Positions 9,106 to 18,304 of a stretch of 64,000 nucleotides of DNA are shown here, in pieces. The stretch's first letter is position 1; the number at the start of each line of letters is the position of its first letter. The translations under genes and the position numbers were made by a program. This DNA comes from Undibacterium_A arcticum (GTDB lineage: Bacteria; Pseudomonadota; Gammaproteobacteria; Burkholderiales; Burkholderiaceae_D), in NCBI RefSeq assembly GCF_042660705.1, contig NZ_JBHSUQ010000001.1, one strand, 5' to 3'. The notes under the pieces were generated by a model that saw nothing but the letters and a program-made list of their open reading frames with translations, made no database searches and was not told the DNA's origin.

Positions 9106-9368
9106 AGCTTTCAACATCGTCAACCGTCGATCGCCGCCACCCCGCTGACCGGCTCCGCCGGGCTTGTTGACCAATTCATGGACCTCAGCGCCATTGACCG
9201 GCGTTAGCCGCTCGCGAATGGAACCTCCCGGCCAGATGCGGACATTCGAATTCCTATATACGATATTGCGGCAGCCAATTTCCGTGGCAGCATACTCCGC
9301 ATACTGTCAACGGTACGATGTTAATAAGAAACGCTCCAGCAAGCTTTGCTTGCTTCCAACCGCAGTTT

Positions 9369-10160
9369 ATGTCAATCGGTAAGTTCGATATGCGCCCAGA
9401 CCAACTTTACGATCAAGCCCTCGCACACATGGAACGTACGGTCAACATCCTTGCGCAGCGAGTACCACAACCGCAGCAGGTACCTTACGACGACAGCTTT
9501 GTCTTTCGCCATGTCGAGAAAACCGTTCATCAAGCTTTGGTGCAAAAACTTGCTCGCCTCGTGAGCAGTCTGCACGCCGCTCGTCTCCTGACGATGTACG
9601 GCTTTGTTCAAGAGCAGGCCGCGCTTCAACGCATTCTTGACGAGCTTCAGGAGGACATCACTTTTCTTGCCTATGGCGTCATTTTCGGTAAGTGGACATC
9701 GCTGCACCAGGATTATCTTGACGCTTTTTTTGAGGAAGAGTTCGATGCAAAATCTGCTATTGAATCTACCCAAAAGCGGCCAATGTTGCCACGCAAAAAG
9801 ATTCGTGCCTGGATAGCTGCCGTGGACGGACCGGACATGGATCCCAGTAGAGGTATCGAACTCATGCGGACCATTAGCAAGGCATATTCTGGGTATGTGC
9901 ATGCCGCGTCGCCGCATATCATGGACATGTACGGCGGTAACCCTCCGCGGTTCCATATGCGCGGGATGTTAGGTACGCCTCGGCACGATGAGCACAGTGC
10001 GGATCTCTGGAACTACTTTTATCGCGGAATTATCGCGTTCGGCTTTGCTGCGAAGGCGTTCGGCGACGATGACCTGTTCAACACTATTCGGGACTTTGTC
10101 GACGAATTTGCTCGCGTCACAGGAAATAACTACCAATCAAATGAGTGGGACGAGATTTAA
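9369..10160 (+). CDS. hypothetical protein of unknown family, AT-richer than neighbours
   Basis: 263 residues from ATG 9369 (MSIGKFDMRPDQLYDQALAH); ATG 9390 is an alternative and neither has a clear ribosome binding site. Mostly alpha-helical text with no signal peptide. Notable stretches are YGFVQEQAALQRILDELQED, KKIRAWIAAVDGPDMDPSRG, YSGYVHAASPHIMDMYGG and DLWNYFYRGIIAFGFAAKAF. The regular spacing of His/Asp/Glu resembles helical metal-binding or HEPN-like proteins, but no motif is decisive. Base composition is lower in GC than the flanks and it follows a RAYT/REP region, consistent with acquired DNA. Function unknown. Confidence 0.6.
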   Translation: MSIGKFDMRPDQLYDQALAHMERTVNILAQRVPQPQQVPYDDSFVFRHVEKTVHQALVQKLARLVSSLHAARLLTMYGFVQEQAALQRILDELQEDITFLAYGVIFGKWTSLHQDYLDAFFEEEFDAKSAIESTQKRPMLPRKKIRAWIAAVDGPDMDPSRGIELMRTISKAYSGYVHAASPHIMDMYGGNPPRFHMRGMLGTPRHDEHSADLWNYFYRGIIAFGFAAKAFGDDDLFNTIRDFVDEFARVTGNNYQSNEWDEI

Positions 10161-10469
10161 CTGGTCGGCAAGCATCTAGGAAAATGGAAAAACATGGGCG
10201 GCTTGCGCCGTCATAGATTCGTTTGCTCACTTGACAGAGTCCGGCTAATGGGCGTCTGCTTCCGGGAATGATGACTGACTGCCATGGGACCTGAACGGCC
10301 GTGCGCCTTGCCGTAGGTGGCAACGCCAGCGAATTGATCAACGGCGTCAAACACATAAGGGCAATCATGACCGGCACTGTGGTCAAGTCACGCCAGCGTT
10401 ATTGTTTTTCGCTTGATCAAAGCAAACTCAGCATCGCATCGCGGCGCCAATTGCCGCCGCTGAAAATCC
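10161..10469. other. 309-bp stretch without a supportable gene
   Basis: Lies between the hypothetical gene and the E2 gene. Short open frames exist on both strands but have no recognisable family, codon pattern or ribosome binding site. No hairpin with a T run was seen for the converging genes. Confidence 0.4.
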
Positions 10470-11576
10470 TCACTCCCGCAACATTAAATCCCCGATCGCC
10501 GCCGCCAGAAACCGCGCCGCCTCGCCGCCCGTCACGACCCGATGATCGAACGTCAGGCTCAGTGGCAGCACCCGATGCACCACCGGCTGGCCATCGACCG
10601 CCAGCACCTGTTGATGGATGCGTCCGGCGCCAAGAATCGCGACCGTTGGCGGCACCACGATCGGCGCCGCGTACTTGCCGCCGATCATGCCGAAATTCGA
10701 CAGCGTGATGCTGTTGCCGCGCATTTCTTCCGGCGGGATGCTGCGGGCCGCGACATCGGTCCGCATCCGGTCCAGCCCGCGCCGCAAATCGGCTGCATCG
10801 CGGTTGGCGCAATCGCGCAGGACCGGCACGAACAAGCCGTCCGTCAGGTCGACCGCGATGCCGACATCGATATGGCTGACTACATTCAAGGTCATCGTGC
10901 GGCCGTCATACCAGGCATTGAGTCCCGGTTCGGCGCGGCAGCCGGCGACCAGCGCGCGCACCAGCCGTATCGTGATGTCGGCGTGCGCGGGCCAGGCCTC
11001 GATATCGGCATCGTCGATCACGGTCGCGGCCGCCACTTCGCTTTGCGCACGTGCCATGTTCTGCGCCATGGCGCGCCGCACGCCGCGCAGGCCTTCCTGG
11101 GGACCGGCCTGCTTGACCGGCATCGTTGCGGCGTTCTGCACATCGGCCACGGTGATCACGCCGTCCGGGCCGGATGGCGTGACCTGGGCCAGTTCCAGGT
11201 TGAGCTGTCGCGCCAGTGCGCGCGCCGCCGGCAGCGCCTTGACCGCAGCGGCGCCGTTGCCGGCTTTGGCGGGTGCCGCGGGCGGCGCTGCCAGCACCTG
11301 CTGCCCTACCGGTACCGCGCCGACCACCGTGCCGGCATCTTCCTCGCCTTCAAACCCGACCAGCGGCGCGCCGAGATGCACCAGCTCGCCCTTCTGCCCA
11401 AATAACTTGGCGATCTTGCCTGAATACGGCGACGGGATTTCGACGATCGCCTTCGCCGTTTCGACCGACAGCAGCGGCTGATCGGTCACCGTTTCGTCGC
11501 CGGCCTGCACATGCCATTCGACGATTTCGGCTTCCTGCAGTCCTTCGCCCAGATCGGGCAGCTTGAAAATTTTCAT
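10470..11576 (-). CDS. 2-oxoacid dehydrogenase E2 (dihydrolipoamide acyltransferase)
   Basis: 368 residues. Lipoyl domain at about 1-78 with the lipoylated lysine in SVETAKAIVEIPSP, Ala/Pro-rich linker, peripheral-subunit-binding domain at about 113-150 (ALPAARALARQLNLELAQV), and catalytic domain with HIDVGIAVD and the DHR active site in SLTFDHRVVTGGEAARF. It transfers the acyl group from E1 to CoA. It lies 43 bp downstream of E1 beta, third in an alpha-beta-E2 operon. Substrate is not decided by sequence: such sets are annotated as branched-chain 2-oxoacid, acetoin or alternative pyruvate dehydrogenases. No E3 gene is adjacent, so it may share the E3 encoded at 29617-31402. Confidence 0.92.
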   Translation of the reverse strand: MKIFKLPDLGEGLQEAEIVEWHVQAGDETVTDQPLLSVETAKAIVEIPSPYSGKIAKLFGQKGELVHLGAPLVGFEGEEDAGTVVGAVPVGQQVLAAPPAAPAKAGNGAAAVKALPAARALARQLNLELAQVTPSGPDGVITVADVQNAATMPVKQAGPQEGLRGVRRAMAQNMARAQSEVAAATVIDDADIEAWPAHADITIRLVRALVAGCRAEPGLNAWYDGRTMTLNVVSHIDVGIAVDLTDGLFVPVLRDCANRDAADLRRGLDRMRTDVAARSIPPEEMRGNSITLSNFGMIGGKYAAPIVVPPTVAILGAGRIHQQVLAVDGQPVVHRVLPLSLTFDHRVVTGGEAARFLAAAIGDLMLRE

Positions 11577-11619
11577 CGCGACTCCGATGGTGGTTCGATG
11601 CGGACTACCGGCGCGACGT

Positions 11620-12600
11620 TCACGCCGCTTCCAGCGTCTTGCGCGCGGCGCCGACGATGCGCTCTACGCTGGGCAAATATTGGTATTCGAGTTTGGCCAG
11701 CGGCACCACCACGTCGTAGCCGGTGACGCGCTGCACCGGCGCCAGCAGATGATACAAGGCATGCTCGGCCAGGTTGGCGGCGATCTCGGCGCCGACGCCG
11801 CAGCTGCGCGCGGCCTCATGCACGATCACGCAGCGACCGGTCTTGATCACCGATGCGAGGATGCTGTCCATATCGAGCGGTTTCAAGGTCGCGACATCGA
11901 TCACCTCGGCCGCGATGCCTTGCTGCGCGAGTGAATCGGCCGCGGCCAGCGTCTCGTGCAGCATCGCGCCCCAGCTGACCAGGGTCACGTCGCTGCCTTC
12001 GCGCAGCGTAAAGCAGACGTCGAGCGGCAGCGCCTCGCCGTTGTCGTCGACCTCCTGCTTGAACAGACGGTACATCCGGGTCGGCTCCAGAAACATCACC
12101 GGATCAGGATCACGGATCGCCGCCAGCAACAGGCCGTAGGCGTGCGCCGGCGACGATGGCATCACCACCCGCAGGCCGGGGATGTGGGCGAACAATGCTT
12201 CCGGGCTCTCGGAGTGATGTTCCGGCGCGTGGATGCCAGCGCCGCACGGCGAGCGCAGCACCAGCGGGCAGGACAGCCGGCCACGGGTGCGATGGCGCAG
12301 CCGCGCGGCATGATTCAGGATGTGGTCGATGGTCGGATAGATGAAACCGCTGAACTGGATCTCCGCGACCGGCTTCAAGCCCATCGCGGCCATGCCGATC
12401 GCAGCGCCGGCAATCGCGGATTCGGCCAGCGGCGTGTCGAGCACGCGCGCGCTGCCGAAGCGCTGCTGCAAGCCGACGGTCGCACGAAACACGCCGCCGT
12501 TGACGCCGATATCCTCGCCCAGCAACACCACGCTCGGGTCATGTTCCAGCGCATGAGCCATGGCCAGATTCAGCGCCTGCACCAGGTTGATTTCAGCCAT
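11620..12600 (-). CDS. 2-oxoacid dehydrogenase E1 component, beta subunit
   Basis: 326 residues starting MAEINLVQALNLAMAHAL. Transketolase pyrimidine-binding domain with VVLLGEDIGVNGGVFRATVGL and DTPLAESAIAGAAIGMAAMGL, followed by the transketolase C-terminal domain (DVTLVSWGAMLHETLAAAD, VIHEAARSCGVGAEIAANL). Together with the alpha subunit it forms the alpha2beta2 thiamine-diphosphate decarboxylase. It overlaps the end of the alpha gene by 8 bp, indicating coupled translation. The start at 12600 is fixed by homology to other beta subunits. Confidence 0.93.
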   Translation of the reverse strand: MAEINLVQALNLAMAHALEHDPSVVLLGEDIGVNGGVFRATVGLQQRFGSARVLDTPLAESAIAGAAIGMAAMGLKPVAEIQFSGFIYPTIDHILNHAARLRHRTRGRLSCPLVLRSPCGAGIHAPEHHSESPEALFAHIPGLRVVMPSSPAHAYGLLLAAIRDPDPVMFLEPTRMYRLFKQEVDDNGEALPLDVCFTLREGSDVTLVSWGAMLHETLAAADSLAQQGIAAEVIDVATLKPLDMDSILASVIKTGRCVIVHEAARSCGVGAEIAANLAEHALYHLLAPVQRVTGYDVVVPLAKLEYQYLPSVERIVGAARKTLEAA

Positions 12601-13681
12601 GTTGCGCTCCGTTGGCGGGGGCCAGTTGCAGCGCCATCGCGCGCTGCTGCTGCAATGCTGCCGGCAGTGTCGCGTACAGGTAGTCGAACATCGCCGTGGT
12701 CGGCGGCGCCGGCGTCGCCAGATAGGCGTCAACCGCCGCGTTGACCGCGTCGCTGCCTTGGCGGATCAACTGTTCCTCCTGCTCCTTGCTCCAGGCGCCG
12801 CGCTGCAGCAGGTATTGGCGCAACCGCACGATCGGCTCGAATTGCCATTGCTGCTTCACCACGTCAGCATCGCGATAACGGGTCGCGTCGTCGGCGGTGG
12901 TGTGGTCGCCCAGCCGGTAGCTGAGCGCCTCGATCAGGGTCGGACCGCCGCCGCCGCGAGCCTTGTCGAGCGCCTGCTGCGCGACCTGACGCATCGCGAC
13001 GATGTCGTTGCCGTCCACCTGCAGCCCGTCGATACCGGCCGCAATCGCCTTTTGCGCCAGGGTCTGCGCTGCTGTCTGTGTGGTACGTGGCACGGAGATG
13101 GCCCACTGGTTATTGTTGATCACCACCACCAGCGGCGCTCGCCAGCTGCCCGCCATATTCAGTGCCTCATAAAAGTCGCCCTTGGAGCTGCCGCCATCGC
13201 CGAGGATGCAGACCGCGACGCGTTGCTCGTGGCGCAACTGAAACGCATAGGCCGCGCCGGCCGCGTGGCAGACCTGGTTGCCGATCGGGACGCAATTGGG
13301 AAAGTCATTGCGCGGCACCGCAAAATTACTGCCGGCCTCGTCACCGCTCCAGTACAGCAGGCTTTCGGTCATCGTGACGCCGCGCATGAATTGCGCTGCA
13401 TGGTCGCGGTAGGACGGAAACAGCGCGTCCTCGGGCCGCATCGCGCCGGCCAGTCCGACTCCGATCGCCTCCTGCCCGAGCGACGACGCGAAGGTGCCGA
13501 GTTTGCCGGTGCGCTGCAGCGCGATCGCCTTGGTGTCGAATAACCGCGTTTGCACCATCGCCCGGTACATCGCGATCAAATTGGCCGGATCTTGCGCAAA
13601 TTCGGGCCAGGGCCGCGTCGCTTGGCCCTGAGGATCAAGAAATTGGGTGTACTCGATTTCGAAACGGGCGACGGTAGACAT
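12593..13681 (-). CDS. 2-oxoacid dehydrogenase E1 component, alpha subunit
   Basis: 362 residues. The thiamine diphosphate motif starts GDGGSSKGDFYEALNMAG and ends VVVINNNQW. Also visible are SSLGQEAIGVGLAGAM, FPSYRDHAAQFMRGV, and the phosphorylation-loop region YRLGDHTTADDATRYRD. It decarboxylates a 2-oxoacid and, with the beta subunit, passes the acyl group to the E2 lipoyl arm. First gene of the operon; the 183 bp upstream to the next gene presumably hold the promoter, though no clear -35/-10 was recognised. Likely substrates are branched-chain 2-oxoacids or pyruvate. Confidence 0.92.
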   Translation of the reverse strand: MSTVARFEIEYTQFLDPQGQATRPWPEFAQDPANLIAMYRAMVQTRLFDTKAIALQRTGKLGTFASSLGQEAIGVGLAGAMRPEDALFPSYRDHAAQFMRGVTMTESLLYWSGDEAGSNFAVPRNDFPNCVPIGNQVCHAAGAAYAFQLRHEQRVAVCILGDGGSSKGDFYEALNMAGSWRAPLVVVINNNQWAISVPRTTQTAAQTLAQKAIAAGIDGLQVDGNDIVAMRQVAQQALDKARGGGGPTLIEALSYRLGDHTTADDATRYRDADVVKQQWQFEPIVRLRQYLLQRGAWSKEQEEQLIRQGSDAVNAAVDAYLATPAPPTTAMFDYLYATLPAALQQQRAMALQLAPANGAQHG

Positions 13682-13864
13682 GGCAGCTCCCTGTTTGCCG
13701 CCCAGTGTAGCGCTGCTCCGGCCCGGCGCCTACAGCAAGACCGCGCCAGATATTGATGAAAAGCATGCCTTTGCGCGATTTTTCATCTGCGGTGCTGCCG
13801 TGAGCAGGCCCGACGCCACGCCGCCCACGCGGATTGGGTGGCGCCGGGTCGGCCGCCGGTACCG

Positions 13865-14758
13865 TCAGGCGCCGATATTGCCAAACCGGCCGCTGTTGAA
13901 ATCCTGCATCGCCTGCCGGATTTCCTGCTGCGTGTTCATCACGAACGGGCCGTAGCCGACCACCGGTTCGTCGATCGGCTCACCGCTCAACATCAGTATC
14001 GTCGCGTCGGTGTCGGCCTCGACCCGCACTAGGTCGCCGGCGCGATCGAGCAGCACCAGCTGGGCGGCGCCGGCGCTGTGCGCGCCATCCGGTCCGATCA
14101 CCCGCACGCTGCCATGCATTACGATCAGCGCCGCGGTATGGCCTTCCGGCACACGAAAGTCGGCGCCATGTGCGCCCTGCAGCCGGACGTCCCAGACATT
14201 GATCGGCGTGAAGGTGTGTGCCGGTCCGCGCTGGTCGTCGAAGTCGCCGGCGATCACGCGCACCCGGCCGGCGTCCTGTCCCTGGTCATCGTACAGCGTG
14301 ACCGCGGGAATCTGCGCATCGAGTATCGACTGGTAAGCGGGCGCCGCCATCTTGTCCTTGGCCGGCAGGTTGACCCACAGCTGCATCATCTCGAGCTCGC
14401 CGCCGTCGCGCGTCAGCGCCTGCGAATGAAATTCCTCATGCAGGATGCCGGACGCCGCGGTCATCCATTGCACGTCGCCGGGGCCGATGCGGCCGCCGCT
14501 GCCGGTCGAATCGCGATGTTCGACCTCGCCCTTGTAGACGATGGTGACGGTCTCGAAACCGCGGTGCGGATGCTGGCCGACGCCGCGCGGAGGGGCCGCC
14601 GAGCCGGGTTCGAATGTGGTCGGACCGGCAAAGTCGAGCATCAGGAACGGGCTGATCTGCGCCCCCAGCGTGTCATAGGAAAACATGGTCCGCACCGGAA
14701 AGCCGTCGCCGACCCAGTGCTGGCTTGGTGCCCGATGAACGCCCAGAATCTTTTTCAT
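13865..14758 (-). CDS. pirin family protein
   Basis: 297 residues from MKKILGVHRAPSQHWVGDGF. Double-stranded beta-helix (cupin) protein. The metal ligands of pirins are present: QHPHRGFETVTIVYKGEVEHRDSTG supplies two His plus a third in EHRD, and GILHEEFHS supplies His/Glu. Some pirins are quercetinases or redox cofactors; the substrate here is unknown. It lies 193 bp downstream of another pirin gene on the same strand and near an azoreductase with a LysR regulator, suggesting a shared response to quinones or electrophiles. Confidence 0.88.
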   Translation of the reverse strand: MKKILGVHRAPSQHWVGDGFPVRTMFSYDTLGAQISPFLMLDFAGPTTFEPGSAAPPRGVGQHPHRGFETVTIVYKGEVEHRDSTGSGGRIGPGDVQWMTAASGILHEEFHSQALTRDGGELEMMQLWVNLPAKDKMAAPAYQSILDAQIPAVTLYDDQGQDAGRVRVIAGDFDDQRGPAHTFTPINVWDVRLQGAHGADFRVPEGHTAALIVMHGSVRVIGPDGAHSAGAAQLVLLDRAGDLVRVEADTDATILMLSGEPIDEPVVGYGPFVMNTQQEIRQAMQDFNSGRFGNIGA

Positions 14759-14951
14759 ACATCCTCCTGCCAAAGTTGACTATGTCGCTTACGTTGACGA
14801 TGTTGATTGCGCCGATTACGCGGATCTGGTCGACCCGCGACGCATCGATGGCCGGCGCCCCGGTCAGCATCCGTCCAGCCTACAGATGCGGTCAAGCGGG
14901 CAGCCGACAAGACCGCCGGCGTGGGAAACAGTGTTGCGTATGGCGGCACAA

Positions 14952-15809
14952 TTACGGCAGCGGTATCCATTCCGTCTCGCCCGGCACCTTGGGAAACCGC
15001 CCGTTCTGCCAGTCGTCGCGGGCCTGATGGATTCGCTCGAGGCTGGACGAGACGAAATTCCAGTTCAGATGGCGCGGCCCCGCCATCGGCTCCCCACCTA
15101 ACAGCAGAGCACGCGCCGGCTGCGCACCGGTTTCCAGCAGGTGGCTGGCACCGTGCTGCAGCACGGCCAAATGATTGGCAGCCACCTCCATGCCATTGAT
15201 ACGCAGGCTGCCGCCGGCGACATACAAGCCCAGCTCCTGCGCGCTGGCTGGCAGTTCGTAGCGCGTACCGGCGTCGAACTGCAGGTCGGCATAGGTGGTC
15301 GGCGAGCGCGTGCTGACCGGTGACGTCAATCCGAACGCGCTGCCGATCAGCACCCTGGCGGACAGGCCGTGCTGCGACCAGTTCGGCAATTCGGTGGCGG
15401 CGTAATGCGCAAACTGCGGCGCCGACGATTCATCCGGCTCCGGCAGCGCCAGCCAGGTCTGGATGCCCTGCACCAGCACGGCCTCGGTGCGGATATCGGC
15501 CGGCATCCGTTCCGAGTGAACGATTCCCTTGCCAGCGGTCATCAGGTTGATCGCGCCGGGTTCGATCCGCTGTACCGTGCCGATGCTGTCACGATGCACC
15601 ATGGCACCGGAAAAAAGATAGGTCACGGTCGCCAGCCCGATATGCGGATGGGGCCGCACGTCGCCTTCGGTCGTGCCGGCTTGGAACGTGGCCGGGCCCA
15701 TGTGATCGAGGAAAACGAAAGGCCCGAGGTGGCGCTGCTGCGCCGACGGCAGCAGGCGCTTGACGGGAAAACCGATGTCTTTTTCGTGCGGGGCGACTAT
15801 CGTGATCAT
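14952..15809 (-). CDS. pirin family protein (second)
   Basis: 285 residues starting MITIVAPHEKDIGFPVKRLLP. Cupin ligands in RPHPHIGLATVTYLFSGAM and VHRDSIG, with GKGIVHSERMP completing the site. The C-terminal cupin holds RALLLGGEPMAGPRHLNWNF. Divergent from the neighbouring pirin (ligand block HPHIGLA rather than HPHRGFE), so it is an old paralogue, not a recent duplicate. It may be co-transcribed with the downstream pirin; 169 bp separate it from azoR upstream. Confidence 0.88.
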   Translation of the reverse strand: MITIVAPHEKDIGFPVKRLLPSAQQRHLGPFVFLDHMGPATFQAGTTEGDVRPHPHIGLATVTYLFSGAMVHRDSIGTVQRIEPGAINLMTAGKGIVHSERMPADIRTEAVLVQGIQTWLALPEPDESSAPQFAHYAATELPNWSQHGLSARVLIGSAFGLTSPVSTRSPTTYADLQFDAGTRYELPASAQELGLYVAGGSLRINGMEVAANHLAVLQHGASHLLETGAQPARALLLGGEPMAGPRHLNWNFVSSSLERIHQARDDWQNGRFPKVPGETEWIPLP

Positions 15810-15977
15810 CTTGTATCTCCGGTTCCATGAATATCGATCAGAATTATCATGTTACTCGCCACGATCAAAACAGGGAGGACGGCCTGCCCGCCTGAGCGGC
15901 AGCAAAGAACGGCAGCGTCGAACATGGGGAAGATCGATAGCGGGCGATGCGATCAGCCGCTCCGCCCGCTGCCATGA

Positions 15978-16580
15978 TTACAGCACCAGCGCTGCTTCGA
16001 TATGGGTGGTGGCCGACGCCATCGCCTGTTGCGCGGCATCCGGCCCCATCGCCAGCCCTTCGGCATAGATGAACTGCACGTCGGTCATGCCGAGAAAGCC
16101 GAGGATCGTCTTCAGGTAAGGCACCTGGCTGTCGGCCGGGGTATCGCGATACAGGCCGCCGCGAGTCAGCGCGACATAGACCTTCTTGCCCTTGAGCAGG
16201 CCTTCCGGTCCTTTTTCGGTGTACCTGAACGTGACCTGGGCGCGCGCAATGGCGTCGATCCAGTTTTTCAGCTGGGCCGAGACGCCGAAGTTGTACATCG
16301 GCACCCCCAGCACCACTGCATCGGCGGCCTGGATTTCCGCGATCAGCGCATCGTCCAGCGCGACCCGCGCGGCCTGCTCGGTGCTGCGATTCTCGGCCGG
16401 CGTGAACAAGGCCTGCAATGCGTTCTCATCCAGTACCGGATGTGGCGTCAGTGCCAAGTCCCGCACAACCACTGCGCTGGCGGCAGCGCTGGTGCGCAGG
16501 CGTTCGACGATTTGTTGCGCCAGACGGGTCGAATTCGATGCTTCACTGCGGGCGCTGGAATTGATTTGTAGAATCTTCAC
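15978..16580 (-). CDS. azoR: FMN-dependent NADH:quinone/azo reductase
   Basis: 200 residues. Flavodoxin-like fold: N-terminal phosphate loop KILQINSSARSEASNS, central VVLGVPMYNFGVSAQLKNWID, and KVYVALTRGGLYRD. Reduces quinones and azo compounds with NADH. The start is a GTG at 16580 preceded by AAGGA, fixed by the family start MKILxINSS. Divergent from a LysR gene across about 110 bp, the usual arrangement for a LysR-controlled azoR. Confidence 0.93.
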   Translation of the reverse strand: MKILQINSSARSEASNSTRLAQQIVERLRTSAAASAVVVRDLALTPHPVLDENALQALFTPAENRSTEQAARVALDDALIAEIQAADAVVLGVPMYNFGVSAQLKNWIDAIARAQVTFRYTEKGPEGLLKGKKVYVALTRGGLYRDTPADSQVPYLKTILGFLGMTDVQFIYAEGLAMGPDAAQQAMASATTHIEAALVL

Positions 16581-16694
16581 GGTGCGGTCCTTTCGAGGTG
16601 TGATTGCGATGGAGTCATTGTAGTTGTACCGAAATCGCACCGGAAGTCCATAAAACGGATAACATTGTTCCATTCACGAGACAATAGGATGACT

Positions 16695-17906
16695 ATGGCA
16701 CTGGAAGCCAACGACCTGCTGCTATTCGCCCGGGTGGCCGACGAAGGCAGTTTCAGCCGCGCCGCCGAGCGGCTCGGCTTGCCGAAATCGACGGTATCGC
16801 GCCGCGTTGCGGCGCTTGAATCGCAACTGGGTGAACGCCTGTTGCTGCGCACCACGCGCAAGCTGACCGTGACCGATTTCGGCACCGGCATACTGGCGCA
16901 CGCGCATCAGGTCGCGGCCGAAGTCGATGCCGCGCTGGCACTGGCACAACACCGGCAGAGTGAACCGAGCGGACGCTTGCGGGTATCGATGCCGCACGAT
17001 CTGGCCAATACCGTCCTGGGGCCGGCACTGGCCACGTTCGTGCTGAAGTATCCGGCGCTCACGCTGGAGCTGGATTTGTCGTCGCGCCGTGTCGATCTGA
17101 TCGGCGAGAACTTCGACGTCGCATTGCGCATGGGCGCGTTGCCCGACGATGCATCGCTGGCGGCGCGCCAGCTGACGGTTTTTTCACATGGCATGTATGC
17201 GTCACCCGACTATCTGCGCCAACGCGGCATGCCAGACACACCGGAACAGCTGATGCAGCACGATGCACTGCATCTGCTCGGGCGCAGCGGCGAAACCCTG
17301 CCGTGGGTAATGCATCGAGATGGTGTGGCATGGCACGGCGAGCCGCCGGTGCGCGCCGCGATCAATGCGCCGGATCAGCTGTTGCGGCTGGCGCTGGCGG
17401 GCGCCGGCATTGCGCGCCTGATCGACCGCTTTGCGGAGCCGTATGTCGGCCGTGGCGAACTGCTGCCGGTGCTGCCGGACTGGGACCTGCCGACCAGCAC
17501 CGCGTGGGCAGTGTTCGCCGGCAGACGCCTGATGCCGAGCCGGACCCGGGTGTTCATCGATATGGTGGTGGCCGAATTTCACGACCGGAGTGTGTCGAAA
17601 ACGAAACCGACACTGCGCAGATCACGCGCGCCCGGCGCCTCGCCGCAATCAGTCGCCGCGAAAAAAAATAGACGCATCGTCAAGGTCATTTCATCAACAG
17701 CCTGGCCGAGCCGCCTATTTCGTGAATGTATTGTCGGTGCCGATGGTCTTGACCTCTTTCGCATCCTCCACCATCCGGCGCAACTTGATGCGTTTGCGCA
17801 TCACAGTGGCATGCTGTTCTGCGGTCATCGGCGGCACTGTCATCAATTCCTTCAACAATGCGGTCTGGCTGTAGTTGTTTTTAATCAGGTGGCCCAAAGG
17901 TCTTGA
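16695..17906 (+). CDS. LysR-family transcriptional regulator, C-terminal tail doubtful
   Basis: Helix-turn-helix at residues 1-60 (FARVADEGSFSRAAERLGLPK, STVSRRVAALESQLG, LRTTRKLTVTDFG), effector domain from GRLRVSMPHDL to VFIDMVVAEF. The start at 16695 is preferred because AGGA precedes it; ATG 16689 is possible. LysR homology ends near 17580. As read, the frame runs another 108 residues of non-LysR text and overlaps an antisense small gene. One more A in CGAAAACG (about 17597-17602) would end the protein at 17671, with no overlap; this fits the homopolymer-error pattern elsewhere in the window. Likely regulator of the divergent azoR. Confidence 0.85.
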   Translation: MALEANDLLLFARVADEGSFSRAAERLGLPKSTVSRRVAALESQLGERLLLRTTRKLTVTDFGTGILAHAHQVAAEVDAALALAQHRQSEPSGRLRVSMPHDLANTVLGPALATFVLKYPALTLELDLSSRRVDLIGENFDVALRMGALPDDASLAARQLTVFSHGMYASPDYLRQRGMPDTPEQLMQHDALHLLGRSGETLPWVMHRDGVAWHGEPPVRAAINAPDQLLRLALAGAGIARLIDRFAEPYVGRGELLPVLPDWDLPTSTAWAVFAGRRLMPSRTRVFIDMVVAEFHDRSVSKTKPTLRRSRAPGASPQSVAAKKNRRIVKVISSTAWPSRLFRECIVGADGLDLFRILHHPAQLDAFAHHSGMLFCGHRRHCHQFLQQCGLAVVVFNQVAQRS

Positions 17907-17912
17907 CTCCAT
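17715..17912 (-). CDS. small conserved-looking protein of unknown function
   Basis: 65 residues beginning MESRPLGHLIKNNYSQ. Basic, helix-forming, no signal peptide: LLKELMTVPPMTAEQH, then VMRKRIKLRRMVEDAKEVK. The composition looks like a real soluble protein, unlike the antisense text of the LysR tail. A GGAG motif lies 17 bp upstream, rather far. It converges with the LysR gene. The family is not recognised with certainty. Confidence 0.5.
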   Translation of the reverse strand: MESRPLGHLIKNNYSQTALLKELMTVPPMTAEQHATVMRKRIKLRRMVEDAKEVKTIGTDNTFTK

Positions 17913-18268
17913 GTTGGATTGCTAACCTAACTCCGGACGCCCCCCGGGACTCGTTGCCCGGTCGCGCGATAACGGGCTTTTGTCATACACACCGATACAG
18001 CTATTTTGCACTAGTAAGATGGCGATTTCATGACCGCATCAAGAAAAAATCCACATCTGCACATGATCCTGCCATCGTCGCCATCCCACATTGACATCCA
18101 ACCCTATACGCACATTAATACAATTAATGTCCGCTCATTTCTATTGGATACTTTCAATATACTCGCAATAGGTACAAAGTGACGTGCATGCCGCGCCGCG
18201 CCGCAAACAAACCCGCACCCCCAATCGTCATCATTCACAAATGATATGGCTCATATCAGATATGTGAA
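17913..18268. other. intergenic DNA without a protein gene
   Basis: No supportable coding frame. It contains TTGACA at about 18090 followed 17 bp later by ATTAAT, a possible promoter facing the sRNA region on the plus strand. It also has several AT-rich stretches, unlike the flanking coding DNA. Confidence 0.4.
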
Positions 18269-18298
18269 TTGGCGACATACCGGCGACTGCCGCATAAT
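18269..18298 (+). promoter_or_regulatory. candidate sigma-70 promoter of a short RNA
   Basis: TTGGCG at 18269-18274 and CATAAT at 18293-18298 with an 18-bp spacer. Transcription would begin near 18305 and reach a strong terminator about 60 nt later with no coding frame between. Inferred from sequence only. Confidence 0.45.
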
Positions 18299-18304
18299 GC
18301 ACCT

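Noticed and set aside
10301..10708. Plus-strand frame between the hypothetical gene and E2
   Set aside because: Mostly antisense to the E2 gene and Pro/Arg-rich, with no homology.
13682..13864. Possible small gene or terminator between E1 alpha and the pirin gene
   Set aside because: No open frame with a start signal and no T-tailed stem could be supported.
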